DNA of 64,000 nucleotides from Helopsaltes ochotensis (taxonomy: Eukaryota; Chordata; Aves; Passeriformes; Locustellidae): positions 2,051,829 to 2,115,828 of the forward strand of contig VXBM01000055.1 in NCBI GenBank assembly GCA_013400155.1, read 5' to 3'. How positions within the stretch are numbered: position 1 is the first letter of the stretch; every line of letters begins with the position of its first letter. The notes below the pieces were generated by a model. The model was not told the DNA's origin, searched no databases, and was given only the letters and a program-made list of their open reading frames with translations. The translations under genes and the position numbers were made by a program. This document shows positions 21,168 through 33,400 of the stretch, one piece after another.

Positions 21168-24100
21168 CTGGGGGCAAGGAGAGAACAGGAATGACCTAAA
21201 GTGAGAGCAAGCAGTGCAAGCCTCTAATGGACTACACATCACTTAAAACTGTCCATTAGTTCCAAATTAATGCCTCTGCTTTCTGCTTTGCATACAATAT
21301 GGGGGGGGGGGGAAAGCCCCAGAACAGCACTGTGAAAAGAAATTTAAAATCAACCTATACCTTTAGTAGCTCCTAAAAGTGAACACAAAAAGACAGCAAT
21401 GAGAGTGCACTGATTACTCGTGTCTCATAAAAAGAAATTAAAAATAACAGTGCTGCCACTGTTCCTCCCCTTACAAGTGAATTCATGCAAAGGCAAAACA
21501 AAACACCACATACCAGCACAAAAATTAAACTCCCAACATAGACTTCACTCCCAATCATCACAGTTTCCAGAAAACAGGAACAAAACTTGTATTTATATAG
21601 CCGGGAGTGAAGTACTAAAAGATTCTTTATCAACCTAATATGGGAAGTAAAGCTGTTCAACTTTATACCTGCATATAAAGCTGAGCTACACAAGCATAAA
21701 ACTAGACATCAATGACTCTGATGGAGTTCCTTTAAGATATTTTGATGGTGCTATTATGATAAATTCACAAAGCTATTCTAAAAAGTCAGGGTAACTGCTT
21801 TTGCAAACAAAAGCAAGATATTCTAGAAGCAGAAAAGCACCCTTTACAATTCAATGACATAGCAAAAATGTAATGCAACACTACTTAAGAAAAATGCACA
21901 TGTTTAACAAGCTTGAAAAAAACAAGCTGTGAGTAGCAAATTTACATATTTTGTGTCAGGAGGAAGTTATAGTACTCCTAATTCATATACTCCTTTAAAA
22001 GTAAATTCTAAACATACTGCCATATACTTAGATGTAGCTCCAAAGACAGAAAATTACTCTCCAGTTCAACTAATTCACAATTTTAAGTCAAGAGCACCTA
22101 AGGTAAGAAATTGATACAACTGCCCTTCTCCCTTTTTAATGAACTGAAAAAGGTTTGGCCTAAAGCCAAAGCAGGGAAGTAGCAAAGGTAGGTGAGGACA
22201 GCCTGGATCCTCTGTTTGTGTACAGCCAGTTTCTGAAAGACTGTGCCCTGTAGCAGGCTAGAATTAAACTTTGGCTGCCTAAAAGAAGCCAAAAATCAAA
22301 GTAAGTAACAACGCACACACACAAATTATCAATGGGGAAGTAGAACTGCCCCAATCCCACTTCTCAAAGGAAGCTGGTTTTGACACCTCGGTGTTACTCC
22401 TTGTTTCTTTAATCTTCTGAAGCCAGTATGTTAATTCAATTATGTTGGTACCTACACATCCACAAGTATTTGCACATGAGGGCCTCCTGTGCAGCTCCTA
22501 ATGTATGCAAATGAAACCGCATTCCTGAATTTCTTTCCACCAAAGGCTGAGATAAAAAGATTTACCCATGTAAATTCGACAGACTAACAGAGATTGGTCG
22601 ATGTTGCTTACAAAGTACCTGACACTTCAGGCATTATCCAGATCCATCTAAGCTTCACCTTGAAGGTTCCCCGAATTGTGATTATTTCAAAGGTTACCTG
22701 CTGTTAATTCGGGATTGTAAGTACACACCTTACCAACCCAAAGCAAAACTTTGCTTACTAGTTACTACTAAAATAAATTATTAAAAAAAAAAAAGTTAAA
22801 TTTCTAATATAAGACGATCTTTGCCCCCAGATCTGATTTAATTACCAAAACAGAACACATTGAAACTTTCACACGTGAGTGACTGGAAGGACAGGCAGCA
22901 CTGTCACAAAACAAATTGTTTCATGCACTCAGGCATTAGTACTGAATTTCTGGCCTCCATGATTCAAATTCCTCCTACTTTGAGGCAAACGATTTGAGAT
23001 GTAGTGTGTAACAGTGTGTGTGCCAGACCAAGAGTATTGCTTTGAGGAAAACACACGTTCATTAAAAAACAAAATCCCCACCAAAACAAACAAGCAAGCT
23101 TTTCTATGCAACTATGTGAATGATGCTTATTTTAGATTTTTCCGTCCTGAACCGCTTCCACAGAAACTGCCAGCTGGGAAAAGGGGCAAACTTCCTATCT
23201 TAGTGGTCTGCTGCTCCCAAGAGTGGCAAGTGAGAAAGTTCAGCTAAAGCAAAGCAGCCCCTTTATCCAAAGGCCTCTGGATAAATACAGCGCCACATTC
23301 TACAGCCCAACAAGCCCTGCAGTTATGTTCAGGTAACTTAAATGATGGCAACCTTTAAAAAACCAAGGGCAACACTTCCATGTCTATCTTTAGATCTGTG
23401 AAAAAGCACTTAAACTGCTTGACCTGTGTGCCCTGGCCACTGAAACACAACAGCAGCTTTCTAGCCAAACAGCCAAAACACCAGCCTGCACTTCCACACA
23501 ACTTCTAAATAACAACATTCCTTCCTCTGCGCCCTTCTCGTATATACAGCATTCTAACAGCTAGGATTTTTACTGGATTTTGGGTTTAAATTATTTATAA
23601 TTAAATTAAATTATTATGCAAAATAAAGCATATAACAGACATATGCAAACTTTAAAGAGAAAGGTGTAGTGGAACGGGATATGTTCTCTCTTCACTGCAT
23701 CACTAAAGTCAAAGAAAGATTTTTTTTTTTAAAGAAGGCTTTCCTACACTAGAATTTGGAGTTCTGCCAAAAGTCCACAGACAATTGGAGAACCAGTGAA
23801 TTCATGACATCAGATATTCCAAGGAAGTGAAACCTGGCTGAAGGGAAGTGATTTCTACTCAAGAAAAATAGATACTTAAATAGATAAACAACAAAAATAT
23901 TTTTAAGACCACGTATGGAGGAGGTTTCTTTTGTTTAAAGAAAAAAACCACACACACAAAAAAACCCCCCACAACCCCCCCAAACATTCAATCAATGTTA
24001 AAAACCTCACTCAAGCATATTTCCAAGGCAAAACACATCAAAACATTCTTGATGTTACCAAAATCCCTGATATTCTTTTTTAAGAGACCAGTAAACCAAC

Positions 24101-24882
24101 TACCAAAGAATTTTCAGTAATCCTTTCCTGAAAAGCACTGCTGGCACGACACTCCCAAAGCCTGGAAACCACCACCAGTCTGAACTGACACCTTCAGATC
24201 CAAGTTTCCAGGTGACCTGGTGATTGATTCCCCAGCCACCTTAACACATTCCACTAGACTTCACAACCCTTTGCCAAGCATATGGATGTTCAATATTCCT
24301 TTATATGCAATTTTCCTAAAAACAAGCATGCTCTAAAGTTTTATGCCACCTTTTAATAAATCTTTGAAGGCATACAGCTGTGGGAGTCTCTAGCTGATAC
24401 TGCAAAACACAGGCCAATCGAATTTCTCCGACATCATTCATGCATTCATCTCACTTCAAACCCTGAACTATGGTCCTGAAAACATAAATTATATGTTGCT
24501 GGGGTTTACAGCTTCAGGAACTTCCTAAGCCTGAGTAAAGTTCAATAGCAAGAGAAAAATGGCAGCAGAGACTTAGTACCTAATATACAGTTATGGCTAC
24601 ACTCGTCAATCCCAAATGAACAAAACTTGTCAGTGTATTTAATGACAAGAAAAGAATGGAAGTGCATAAAGTTCGGGGAAAAAAAACAAACACCAAAACA
24701 AACAAAAAACCCCTCCCTACACCCCAATAAAACCTCAGCTTTCCGGATTTTGGAAAGTGTCCAGCATGAGCCTAAGCACACATGTGTCGGAGAGCTAGAC
24801 AAACCAGCGAGTCCGGCATGAAAGGTTTCCGTTTCTCCTTCAGGAACTCTTTGGGACTAATGAAGATTTATTTCCCCCTCAC
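21168..24882 (-). other. First large intron of the minus-strand gene
   Basis: AT-rich. Contains a 12-G run at 21301-21312. A minus-strand open frame at 22098-22292 has a very good acceptor (TTTTTGGCTTCTTTTAG) but no donor, so it is not included. Nothing else seen. Confidence 0.45.
21301..21312. repeat. Poly(G) run of 12
   Basis: Uninterrupted G run in the first large intron. A second run of 11 G lies near 27108. Confidence 0.95.
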
Positions 24883-24918
24883 ACAGGAGCAGCTCCTCGT
24901 CTGTGGAAGCCTGGTCGT
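24883..24918 (-). CDS. Candidate exon (36 nt) near the 5' end of the gene
   Basis: Acceptor GTGTGCTCCTCTCACAG and donor CTGT/GTGAGG. Thirty-six nt keep phase. In the phase required by the next exon it reads RPGFHRRGAAP plus two bases; another frame reads DQASTDEELLL. It could equally be part of the 5' UTR. Confidence 0.3.
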
Positions 24919-25596
24919 CTGTGAGAGGAGCACACGATGACAGCAGCGCCACAGCCACGGCTCTGTGCGCCGCCCCGCACAGCGCGGGAGCAGCTGACTG
25001 CAAACACATTTCCCAAATACTGCTTTGCCATACAAATTCCTGCGGTTCCCGGGGAAAACAACACTCAGGAACCCGGCTGAAAACAACCGGGAGTATCGAG
25101 TAATAGAAACGCCACTTAAAATTCACAGGGCAATCACCGACAGTTCTCAACCGAGGAAAAAAAGAAAACACTAGAAAAAAGCCACCAGGCAGAACGCAAA
25201 GCCTGTCCAGCGAACGCTCGGGGGGAGCAGGGACCGTCCAGGCTCTCCCGAGCGCGGCCGAGCCCCGAGCAGCGGCAGGGCCGGAGGGGACGGCGGGGCG
25301 GCACCGGGCACTTGTTGCGGGGCCGTTCCCGGCGCGTTCGCGCACAAAGGCGCCCGCCCGCCGCACTGAGCCCAGCCCAGCCCTGCCGGCCGCCCCGGGC
25401 CCCTTTCCGCCGCCGAACGGCCGCGTCCCGCCGAAACCTTCCCCCGCGCGGGGAGGGCGCGGAGCCGCCCGCGCATTGAGCAACCGCGGTGTCGCAAGCG
25501 GAGCGGTGCCCTCTTCCTGCGCAGCTCGGCGCCCGGGGCGGGGAGGCACCGCCAGCAGCGAGCTGGAGGCCGAGGGGAGCCCCGCCGCAGCCTCAC

Positions 25597-25614
25597 CGAC
25601 ACCGAGCGGGTACC
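25597..25614 (-). other. Visible end of a putative exon 1
   Basis: Minus-strand sequence from the gap reads GGTACCCGCTCGGTGTCG and then GTGAGG, a good 5' splice site at 25591-25596. The rest of exon 1, including a possible start codon, is hidden in the gap. Confidence 0.35.
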
Positions 25615-26029
25615 NNNNNNNNNNNNNNNNNNNNNNNNNNNNNNNNNNNNNNNNNNNNNNNNNNNNNNNNNNNNNNNNNNNNNNNNNNNNNNNNNNNNNN
25701 NNNNNNNNNNNNNNNNNNNNNNNNNNNNNNNNNNNNNNNNNNNNNNNNNNNNNNNNNNNNNNNNNNNNNNNNNNNNNNNNNNNNNNNNNNNNNNNNNNNN
25801 NNNNNNNNNNNNNNNNNNNNNNNNNNNNNNNNNNNNNNNNNNNNNNNNNNNNNNNNNNNNNNNNNNNNNNNNNNNNNNNNNNNNNNNNNNNNNNNNNNNN
25901 NNNNNNNNNNNNNNNNNNNNNNNNNNNNNNNNNNNNNNNNNNNNNNNNNNNNNNNNNNNNNNNNNNNNNNNNNNNNNNNNNNNNNNNNNNNNNNNNNNNN
26001 NNNNNNNNNNNNNNNNNNNNNNNNNNNNN
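25615..26029. other. Assembly gap (415 N)
   Basis: A run of N inside the CpG island. Such dropouts are common in short-read assemblies of GC-rich promoters. Any open frame crossing it is meaningless. Confidence 0.99.
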
Positions 26030-26240
26030 AGCCCGGGGGTCGCCTTTCCCCCGCCCCGTGGCGGGCCGGGCCGCGGAGCCCGCGGGGAACCCCCCGGCGC
26101 TCCGGGAGTTCCGCTTCCCCCGCTCGGGCGCTCCCTGCAAAGCCACTACCGCAGCCCCGGACTGCGGATAGGGACAGCCGCCCCTGGGCGCGCTGGAAAG
26201 GCTCAGCCTAGAGCGCCTTTCCCGAAGCGCCGCTTGGAAA

Positions 26241-29220
26241 TCAGCAGGGAAGAGCTCGTTATAGCAGCTTGTTGCCTTGCCAAGGAATTCCCTGATACAT
26301 CCTCATTTCTACAGTCTTGGTGCTGAGCTGTCAGGAATACTTGCATGGAAACTATTACCTATAAAAGGAGGTTTTCTAAGGCTCGAAAGAAACCAGCGAA
26401 GGCAAGGTAGAGTGTAACCGGTAATGAAACAACTTTTGCACGCAGCGGGCCCGTCCCCACCCACTGAAATCAGCAGCAACATTCCTGCCGCCTTTAATGA
26501 ACACAGGGCGAGGCGTAGCACATCCTTGTCCACAAAGAGTATGATCCCATTATGCATATTTTAACATCCCTATGCTAATAATCAAGCTGTATCATTAAGC
26601 TTGTCTATTTTAGTCTGTTCATTTTTCCAGTTATTCCAGTTTGAAAATAGACGGATGGATGGATGGATTTACTTCCTCAACTTCCTTTGCCGATTCTCAA
26701 GGCACTAAAATTCCATTAAATTTGGATCAGAAATATCTAGGAAATGCCTTGTTGTTTTTTTCCAAACCACGCAACCAACCACAACATGGATTAACTGGAA
26801 ATCTCTGAGAAGGACAATGATCTCCGCTATTACTTCAGCAAATGGGATTTTTGCATGAATGGTGATCATACCCAATACTACCTCTAGGCAAATCTCAGTG
26901 GAAGGGCAGAAGTTAATGAGAAATCTTTCCTACCGTGTGTCAGTTGCCTTCACAGCCTGTCTGTCGTGTATCAATTAACAGCTCCCCTTCCTGCTTTTAA
27001 CCAGTTCCTTAAGTCTGCTCAGTACCGCAGGCATTTGTTCCTGAACATCATGCTGCTACTTCACACCACAGAGTGTAGTAGTAACTGCACCTGACTTCCC
27101 TTCTTCCGGGGGGGGGGGAAGGCAACAGAGTTCAAATGAAACTGGTAAACTGGTTTCTCAGGCAGACAAATGTGCAGCTCGTACAGATGGATTGTGTGCT
27201 ACAAAACAAAGTTTAGTTCAGCATCTTGAGTCACTTGTTTCTTCTGTTGAAAGTTTACAGTGCAGTTGAGATATATTTCTGAAGAAATAAGGTATTAATG
27301 AAATCCAGTAGTGTAAAAAGTCCCAGATATGCAGTTTTTCAAATCATTCTACTATTTGTGGTTTTGACATTAAATATTCCAAATAGTCTTGGCTTAGCTT
27401 GGCTGAGTAGTTGCCCTCACTGATGACAAATGGGTTTGTGACTGGAAAGGCTTGATAACGCTTTTTAAAAGAGAGGTGTTCACTCTGGATCTAGCGACAT
27501 TAGGTGGCTGTTCTACAGGATCCAGTGCAGTCTTTGCAAAGCATAAGCCAAGTATGATGTGAGAGACTGAGCAGAGGGCTACAATCCAGAGGCTTGTAGC
27601 CCTGTTTACTGTACTGCCATCTTTTCAATTGAATAATGATGCCTTGAAGTATCATCATACATACAGCCCCAGGCACTTTAAAACTGTCTTGTAGAGACGA
27701 TTTCTGTGAATAGTTGTCAATGAAACCTGACCACACCAACTTTTTTCTCCAGGGTTGTAATCCCTGATTTCAAATTTCCTATTCATTTTCTGTTTTATGC
27801 CTCCAAATACAATCTCAGTATTCAGCAGGGGGAATAAAGCGATCTCAATCTGTAGTTATTAATATATTTCAGGTTACAGTGGATCAGCTTGCATGATATT
27901 CATGTTCTTGTCACACATGGAGTGGTTACAGACAGTATGTGTGATATCAATAAGGAACTTGCCTTCAAACATCTTAAAGCAACATTTTCATGTCCTATGT
28001 GGCATGCAAAAAAAACCCCACCAGACTTCAAATATCATTTAAATTTTCAATTTCCTTATCTTTAGATTCCCTTCCCACCCCCTTCACAAACCAACAAATG
28101 CTCTATTATTCTGCCCCCCAGGCTATTGTTACACGTGTTCTCAGTATAACGAAAGGGTTTTGTCTAAAACGGCTGGGTCTGAGTCATGTCTTTGCATGTG
28201 AAACAGCTGTACACCCAGGGCACATTCTTGGTTGCTTGAAAATGTGTAATTTACAGTTTTTTGGGTTTACACTCTTTGAATCCTGTGTCACTGCAGTGAT
28301 CAGAAGAAAGGAACTAAGTTGTCTCTATATTTGCAAACGTCACAGAACCGTGGCAGCAGACCCAGACATTAAAAAAAGGCAAGTGGAAATGCCATGTTAA
28401 AGATGTTTAGCCTGAAGCAGAAAAAGCCATTTTGAAAAAAATTAAAGTTATTAAATCTAAAAGGCAATGATCAAGAACACAGCAAAATACTGGGCAGGAG
28501 ATGCTTAGAAAGAATTCATTATAAAATTTCAACACATATAGCAGCTTGCTACTGTCTGATACTGTGATACAATGGCAACATCTACAAACCAAATGAGCTT
28601 TGTGCAGTTAATGCACAGGAATGTTTTCTGGTGCATACAGAATGACACGAGAATCTCTCATCAGTAATTCTTTTCTTAAAAAAAAAAGTTATATTCAAAA
28701 CCGTATGAGCAATAGTAGAGAGAATAATGGTCACTTTACACTGCATGGTCATCCCTTTGTCAGCTTGCTGCCTACTGCTGTCCAAATAAAAGGCTTTAGA
28801 ACATCTTGTGTATGACAAATAACATGTCACTCTCCTCAGCAGTCACTAGAGGAAAGCCAGTTTGCTTTATAACATTCAAAAAATAGCTTATCTGATAACA
28901 AAACTTTCATCTCCCCTTTGAAGGCCCTCCTTCATCTAGACTAGAAAAAAATAAGTCCCCTGTTGCCTAAAGTAGGAGGTTGTTACTGTTCAGAAGATGG
29001 AATCATTAGTCACTGAAATTTAAGAACTGTTAATAAACAAATGAATAATACTGGTAGTGACTATTTCAAACCACGTGTTCAGTACAATAAATCCCAAGAA
29101 TCAGATTTAACTGTCAAAGCCTATATTTAATCTCCTGTGGGGAAAACACTAAGAGATTCCCAGTGCATTATTTCATGCCTTAGGTTAAAGCACTGCAGCA
29201 CATATAAATGATACGACAGA
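26241..29220. other. Unique AT-rich sequence, no gene seen
   Basis: Contains a short GGAT repeat at 26653-26668 and an 11-G run near 27108. Plus- and minus-strand open frames here are short, without paired splice sites. No repeat family recognised. Confidence 0.5.
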
Positions 29221-30400
29221 GGATAAGGTACGTGGGTAGCATGGTCCTGTTCTAGCCTCAGCTGATAAATAAAACTTGACCTCCTGGACCTCCCCCATCT
29301 CTGCAGTTGTTAGACAGCCCAGTCTGTGAAATCCAAGCTGGCCACTGCCACCAGGGCCTCTCAGGGTGCGTGGAGAAGTGCAAATGGCACAGAGAAGGAC
29401 ACGGTGTGACACGCCATCCCAGTGCTGTGAGCAGGACACTCCCCAGAGGTGCTCTGGGCACTGCTCTGGTCCCCGTGCCTGTGCTCCAGCCTGGGTGTCT
29501 ATAAAAGCTTCCCTTGGTGTCTCACGCTGACTCCCGTGCAGGGGAGGCGCCAGCAGCTGTGAAGAGCCTGAGTGATGTTCAACCGATGTCAGACAAAGCT
29601 GATGCTGGGTTTGCCGAATGAGGCAAAGCCTGCAGCGAGAACAAGCAGCTTTCAACAGTGCTTTGCTAAACCACGTTATTTAACAGAAGTAAAATTCAGT
29701 AGAAAAGTTCTCTGAGAACCTAGAGTGTACATACAGGAATCAGAGAGGCAAAGCTCTCTGCCAGCTGCAGCAGCCCCTCAAATCCAGGTGCAGCAGCCCA
29801 GGCACCATCCTGGCACTTCACTGTTCTGTTCCCCCCACTGAATTCTGTGTCTGAGGCCTCTCATTTTAAAATTTTAAGCCTAACTTAAATTACATTAAAT
29901 ATGTAATTTAAATTACATATTTATGCTATTAAATGAATGACACAGAGCCACTTGAAATACAGGGCCTCTTCCTCATCCTCCCTGACCTCCCAGGCCGCTG
30001 TGCCACAGCAGAATCAGCAGCACGTCAGCTGATGCACCCATGGGGCAGCCACAGCCCTGCTGTGAACTGGTGGGCTCAGCTCTTTCTGCTTTTCCCCGCT
30101 CAGACAAGTTGTGTGAGCTGGTGAGCAGCAGCAGGTCTGAGCTGGAGGGAGGCCTGACCCCACCAAGGCTTTCCTTCTGAAGGCTGTGCTGGTGATCCCC
30201 CAGAGCACAACTGCTTCCCTGGGGCTCTGCAAACCTGGGTCCTGGCTGGGGAGCTGCACCTGGGCATCAGCTGTGCCAGGAAGGGCTGGGAGCTGCACCC
30301 CCCATCCCACCGCGGAAATCCACAGCCAGAAAGCACATGGTCCTATTGCTTCCAAACACAGAAACCCCAATGAGCTCCTAGGCAGGCACCTTTAAATGGT
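29221..30400. other. GC-richer segment with a TATA-like box and an AT palindrome
   Basis: Two GC-richer patches (29.22-29.64 and 29.76-30.4 kb) flank an AT-rich core. TATAAAAG occurs at 29500-29507 on the plus strand, but no transcript can be inferred. Overlapping open frames in several frames show no coding bias. Confidence 0.3.
29896..29923. repeat. 28-bp perfect AT-rich palindrome
   Basis: Two 14-bp arms (TAAATATGTAATTT and its exact reverse complement) meet without a spacer. A third copy of the TAAATTACAT word precedes it, so a second hairpin pairing is possible. Confidence 0.95.
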
Positions 30401-33400
30401 GGCATTTTGATCAGTTTATGCAAATTCTATTGTAATAAAGCAGCAAAATTTTAAAAGCACTAATCTATAGACAAACTGACTGAAAATACTTATTGTCACT
30501 AATTCCATACCATAGCCAATGCATCTTTTTCTGCATCTGTTTTGGTTCCCGGGTACGCTCACACTTTACAAGACAGCTTCTTCATGAGGTATGTGGACCT
30601 TAATTTGTATCAGCAAGTGAAGATTTAAAAAAACCTACTCAGAATTAGGAAGAGTAAGGCCTTTACAACAATCAACAGCATCCTGAAATGGCCAACTGAC
30701 TCTCCTGCTATATTCTCCCTTTATATACAAATAACTCCACATAGGCTCTCATTTTTCCAGTTTCCTAACACAGACTTTTTAAAAGATAGTTCCATCAATA
30801 CAAAGCAAATTCTTTCATCCAAAAGGGCAATGCCTACCAGAACAGGACTTCTGTCCACATGTAACCTCACATCCCACACAGACAAGTCTCCCACCAGCTC
30901 TCATTTCCTCTGCCTACATTATGGGCCAGAACTCATAACCAATAGTAACATTTTATGAACATAACTGGATTGTTAGAAATGTCAGTTTTTAGAGGAAGCA
31001 CCAAGTTCCCTTGTGTTATTTCTACTGACTTTTCTAATCAAATACAAAGATCCCATGACACATTTTGACAAAAAGTAGGGCACAGCCAGCTTATTTATTC
31101 TTTTACTAAAAATAGGCTTCAATGTCCAGCAGGTTGTAATGTGTGAGACAGCACTTCAAGTGTAACAGCTGCTCTACCTGCCTCGATACATCTGTGTTAT
31201 CAGCCCCTCTTTGCAATCTGCTAATTACCAAAATCAAACATCAGCCTTCCCAAGGAGTTCCCTTTTGCTGAAATACTTACTATGATTAGGCTAACCAACA
31301 ATTGGAAAAGCAATAAAATATCTTCTTATCCGTACAGGAGGAGTTTCTGACACCCTTCCAAGCACAGCACAGCATGTTCTACATCTCTTGGGTTAATGGC
31401 ATATTACTATTCTCAGCCAGAGGCAAAGACTAGAAAGAGATTCATTACAGGAAATCTGTCTCTCTCTCAGCCTCTTTGCATATTTATTTTCTACTGGCCT
31501 TTTTGTCAAGGCAATTCTGATAACAGAGCAGATGTGACAACTGTGAAAGCCAGTAATGATCAGGAATACTATTGAGGCTGTCACACTTTTTAATGACTGT
31601 GGATATAAAACGCTGTATTATTTCAGAATTTCACCTTGAGGAGACTTTCAACTGATGTTTTGTCAAGTTTTCTTAGAGGAGATCATTGTCCAGCCACAAT
31701 GGTGTAAGTCATGGTTGGCCAGACTTTGTTTTGTCAGAACTGTGACAAGAGAGAAAACAGAGTCTTTATCCCCCCAAGTACACTGATGTAGCTCCCCTTT
31801 GGGTCAAACACATTTACTGACCTGCAGTGTACAGTGGGCATCACTTCAGAATTTGCCCATGTCGCTTTCCAAACCATGAAAGACTTGCTCAAACCCAAAT
31901 CTTTCTTTACCTCGCACGAGTTACACATGATTTGCAAACCAAAGAGACTGTCCCTAAACCAGGACAGAGATAGAAGCAAATGTGATATATTGCTGCTACC
32001 ATAAGACACAGGTACTGCATTAACATTTCAGTAGCCCATAGAAAACATGATCAAACAATAATTTCATTGCTTATCACCGCTATACAAACATAGCAGGGAA
32101 AACTACAGAAGTTGTGAAATTTAAAAAATCTGTAAGCACTAGAAAAATGACAAATACTACATGCATCATCATTCCTCAAAAATACCAATTCTAACTGTAA
32201 ATGGACTGTTATTTTGAATTGCTATCTAAAATCTCAGATTCTAACTTCTTCCCTCTGGTGACTGTGTTGTAATTTTAATACTATTGATAAGTTTCTATTT
32301 TTAAAAGGACTACCAAGAATACATACATATAGCAGATAGGCTTTCAAAAGGCAGATGTCTTATTAACTATGTTTCAAGTCTAATACTAGTTCATGTACAA
32401 CTAATTTCAGTATTTATTTTTCTATAAAACTGTCCTACACTAAATCAGTGCAGAGACACAAGCACACACTGAAATTGGTGAGAGGCAAGAATGTTCAGTT
32501 CCCTGCTGCATCAGACAGAAATAATTTCATCTCACAGTTCTACTAAACTTCTGATAATCCAGAGCCATGTGTCCCATCCAAAGCACCAAAAAGCAGCACT
32601 CTGACACATTTCAGAGCAGTGTTATTAACAGGCACTGCACAACCAATGCAGGGGGGATTCCTGGAATTCTCCTAAAATGCCAGTACATTTTTTGAAGCAT
32701 AGGTCTGACAGCCTTACGTTGCTAGACAATCTAGTCATCCTGAATCAGGAAGACCCATGTTTTTTCTAGGAATTGTATTTTAGACAGTTTCTTTGAGCTA
32801 AAGATGCATCATCCTAATTTTTAGCCTACAAGAGCTAAAATTACTAAGTCTGGCAAGATGCCATCACAAAAAAAAATTAAAATTGTTGCAGGGTAAGAGT
32901 ACAAGTATAACAATATGCCTTCCAAAACTAGAAATTAGGCCTGCCTTACTGTTTTGGAAAGTCCAGACTTTGTGCTGAATCACTTTCTACAAGGTTTCCA
33001 GGTATTGATTAACCAAATCAAAACTGTGTGTTTCACCCACTCTGCCTGGCAAGTCTATCACAACAAGTCAAAAGTTTCATTTATATGACTCATGCACCTT
33101 TAGATTAAACAACTATGCAAATGATGCCAAGTCTTTGTTTATCAGAGCTTTGTCAGCAAAACAAAATCATCCAGCAAGTGAATCATGAAATTACAGTCTG
33201 TGTGGATGAGGGAAGCAGAGATGCCAACTGAACTTCATGCTCCCCAATCCATTTCTCCTTCTCCTCTCCTTCACTGTGTGACTGCAGCCCTGCTCATGTG
33301 AGCAGAACTCTCCCTACCTTTTCCTCAACACAGCTCACTTGGCTGCAGTTCAGAAAGTCCTTTAGGCACATCAGGAGAACTGCAGCTTAAGTGGCTTGCT

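Larger units (their letters stand above)
1950..25614 (-). other. Putative complete multi-exon protein-coding gene (unidentified)
   Basis: Gene-level entry for the minus-strand model. The start is taken to be in the CpG island around the gap at 25615-26029. The stop is at 2552-2554 and a poly(A) signal at 1966-1971. About twenty internal exons of 17-176 nt were found from acceptor plus donor consensus on either side of a short open frame, and the intron phases agree at every junction from 21167 to the stop. The joined frame is 423 codons plus an unseen N-terminus. The product looks soluble: I saw no signal peptide or membrane span. A Ser/Asn-rich polar stretch lies in exon 13861-14036, and the C-terminus looks like an amphipathic helix. 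I do not recognise the family. Very small exons and one 44-nt intron are the weak points. Seen: splice signals and open frames. Inferred: that all belong to one transcript. Confidence 0.6.
24890..26240. promoter_or_regulatory. CpG island, likely promoter of the minus-strand gene
   Basis: Dense CpG and high GC from about 24.9 to 26.24 kb, interrupted by the N run, in an otherwise AT-rich region. It lies just upstream of the first predicted exons. No TATA box seen. Long open frames crossing it in several frames reflect composition and N padding. Confidence 0.7.

Noticed and set aside
22098..22292. Minus-strand 64-codon frame with an excellent acceptor
   Set aside because: No donor consensus within the frame and no phase match. 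May be an alternative terminal exon, but unsupported.
24857..26211. Long open frames on both strands across the first gap
   Set aside because: They run through 415 Ns and CpG-island sequence where stops are rare. No coding evidence.
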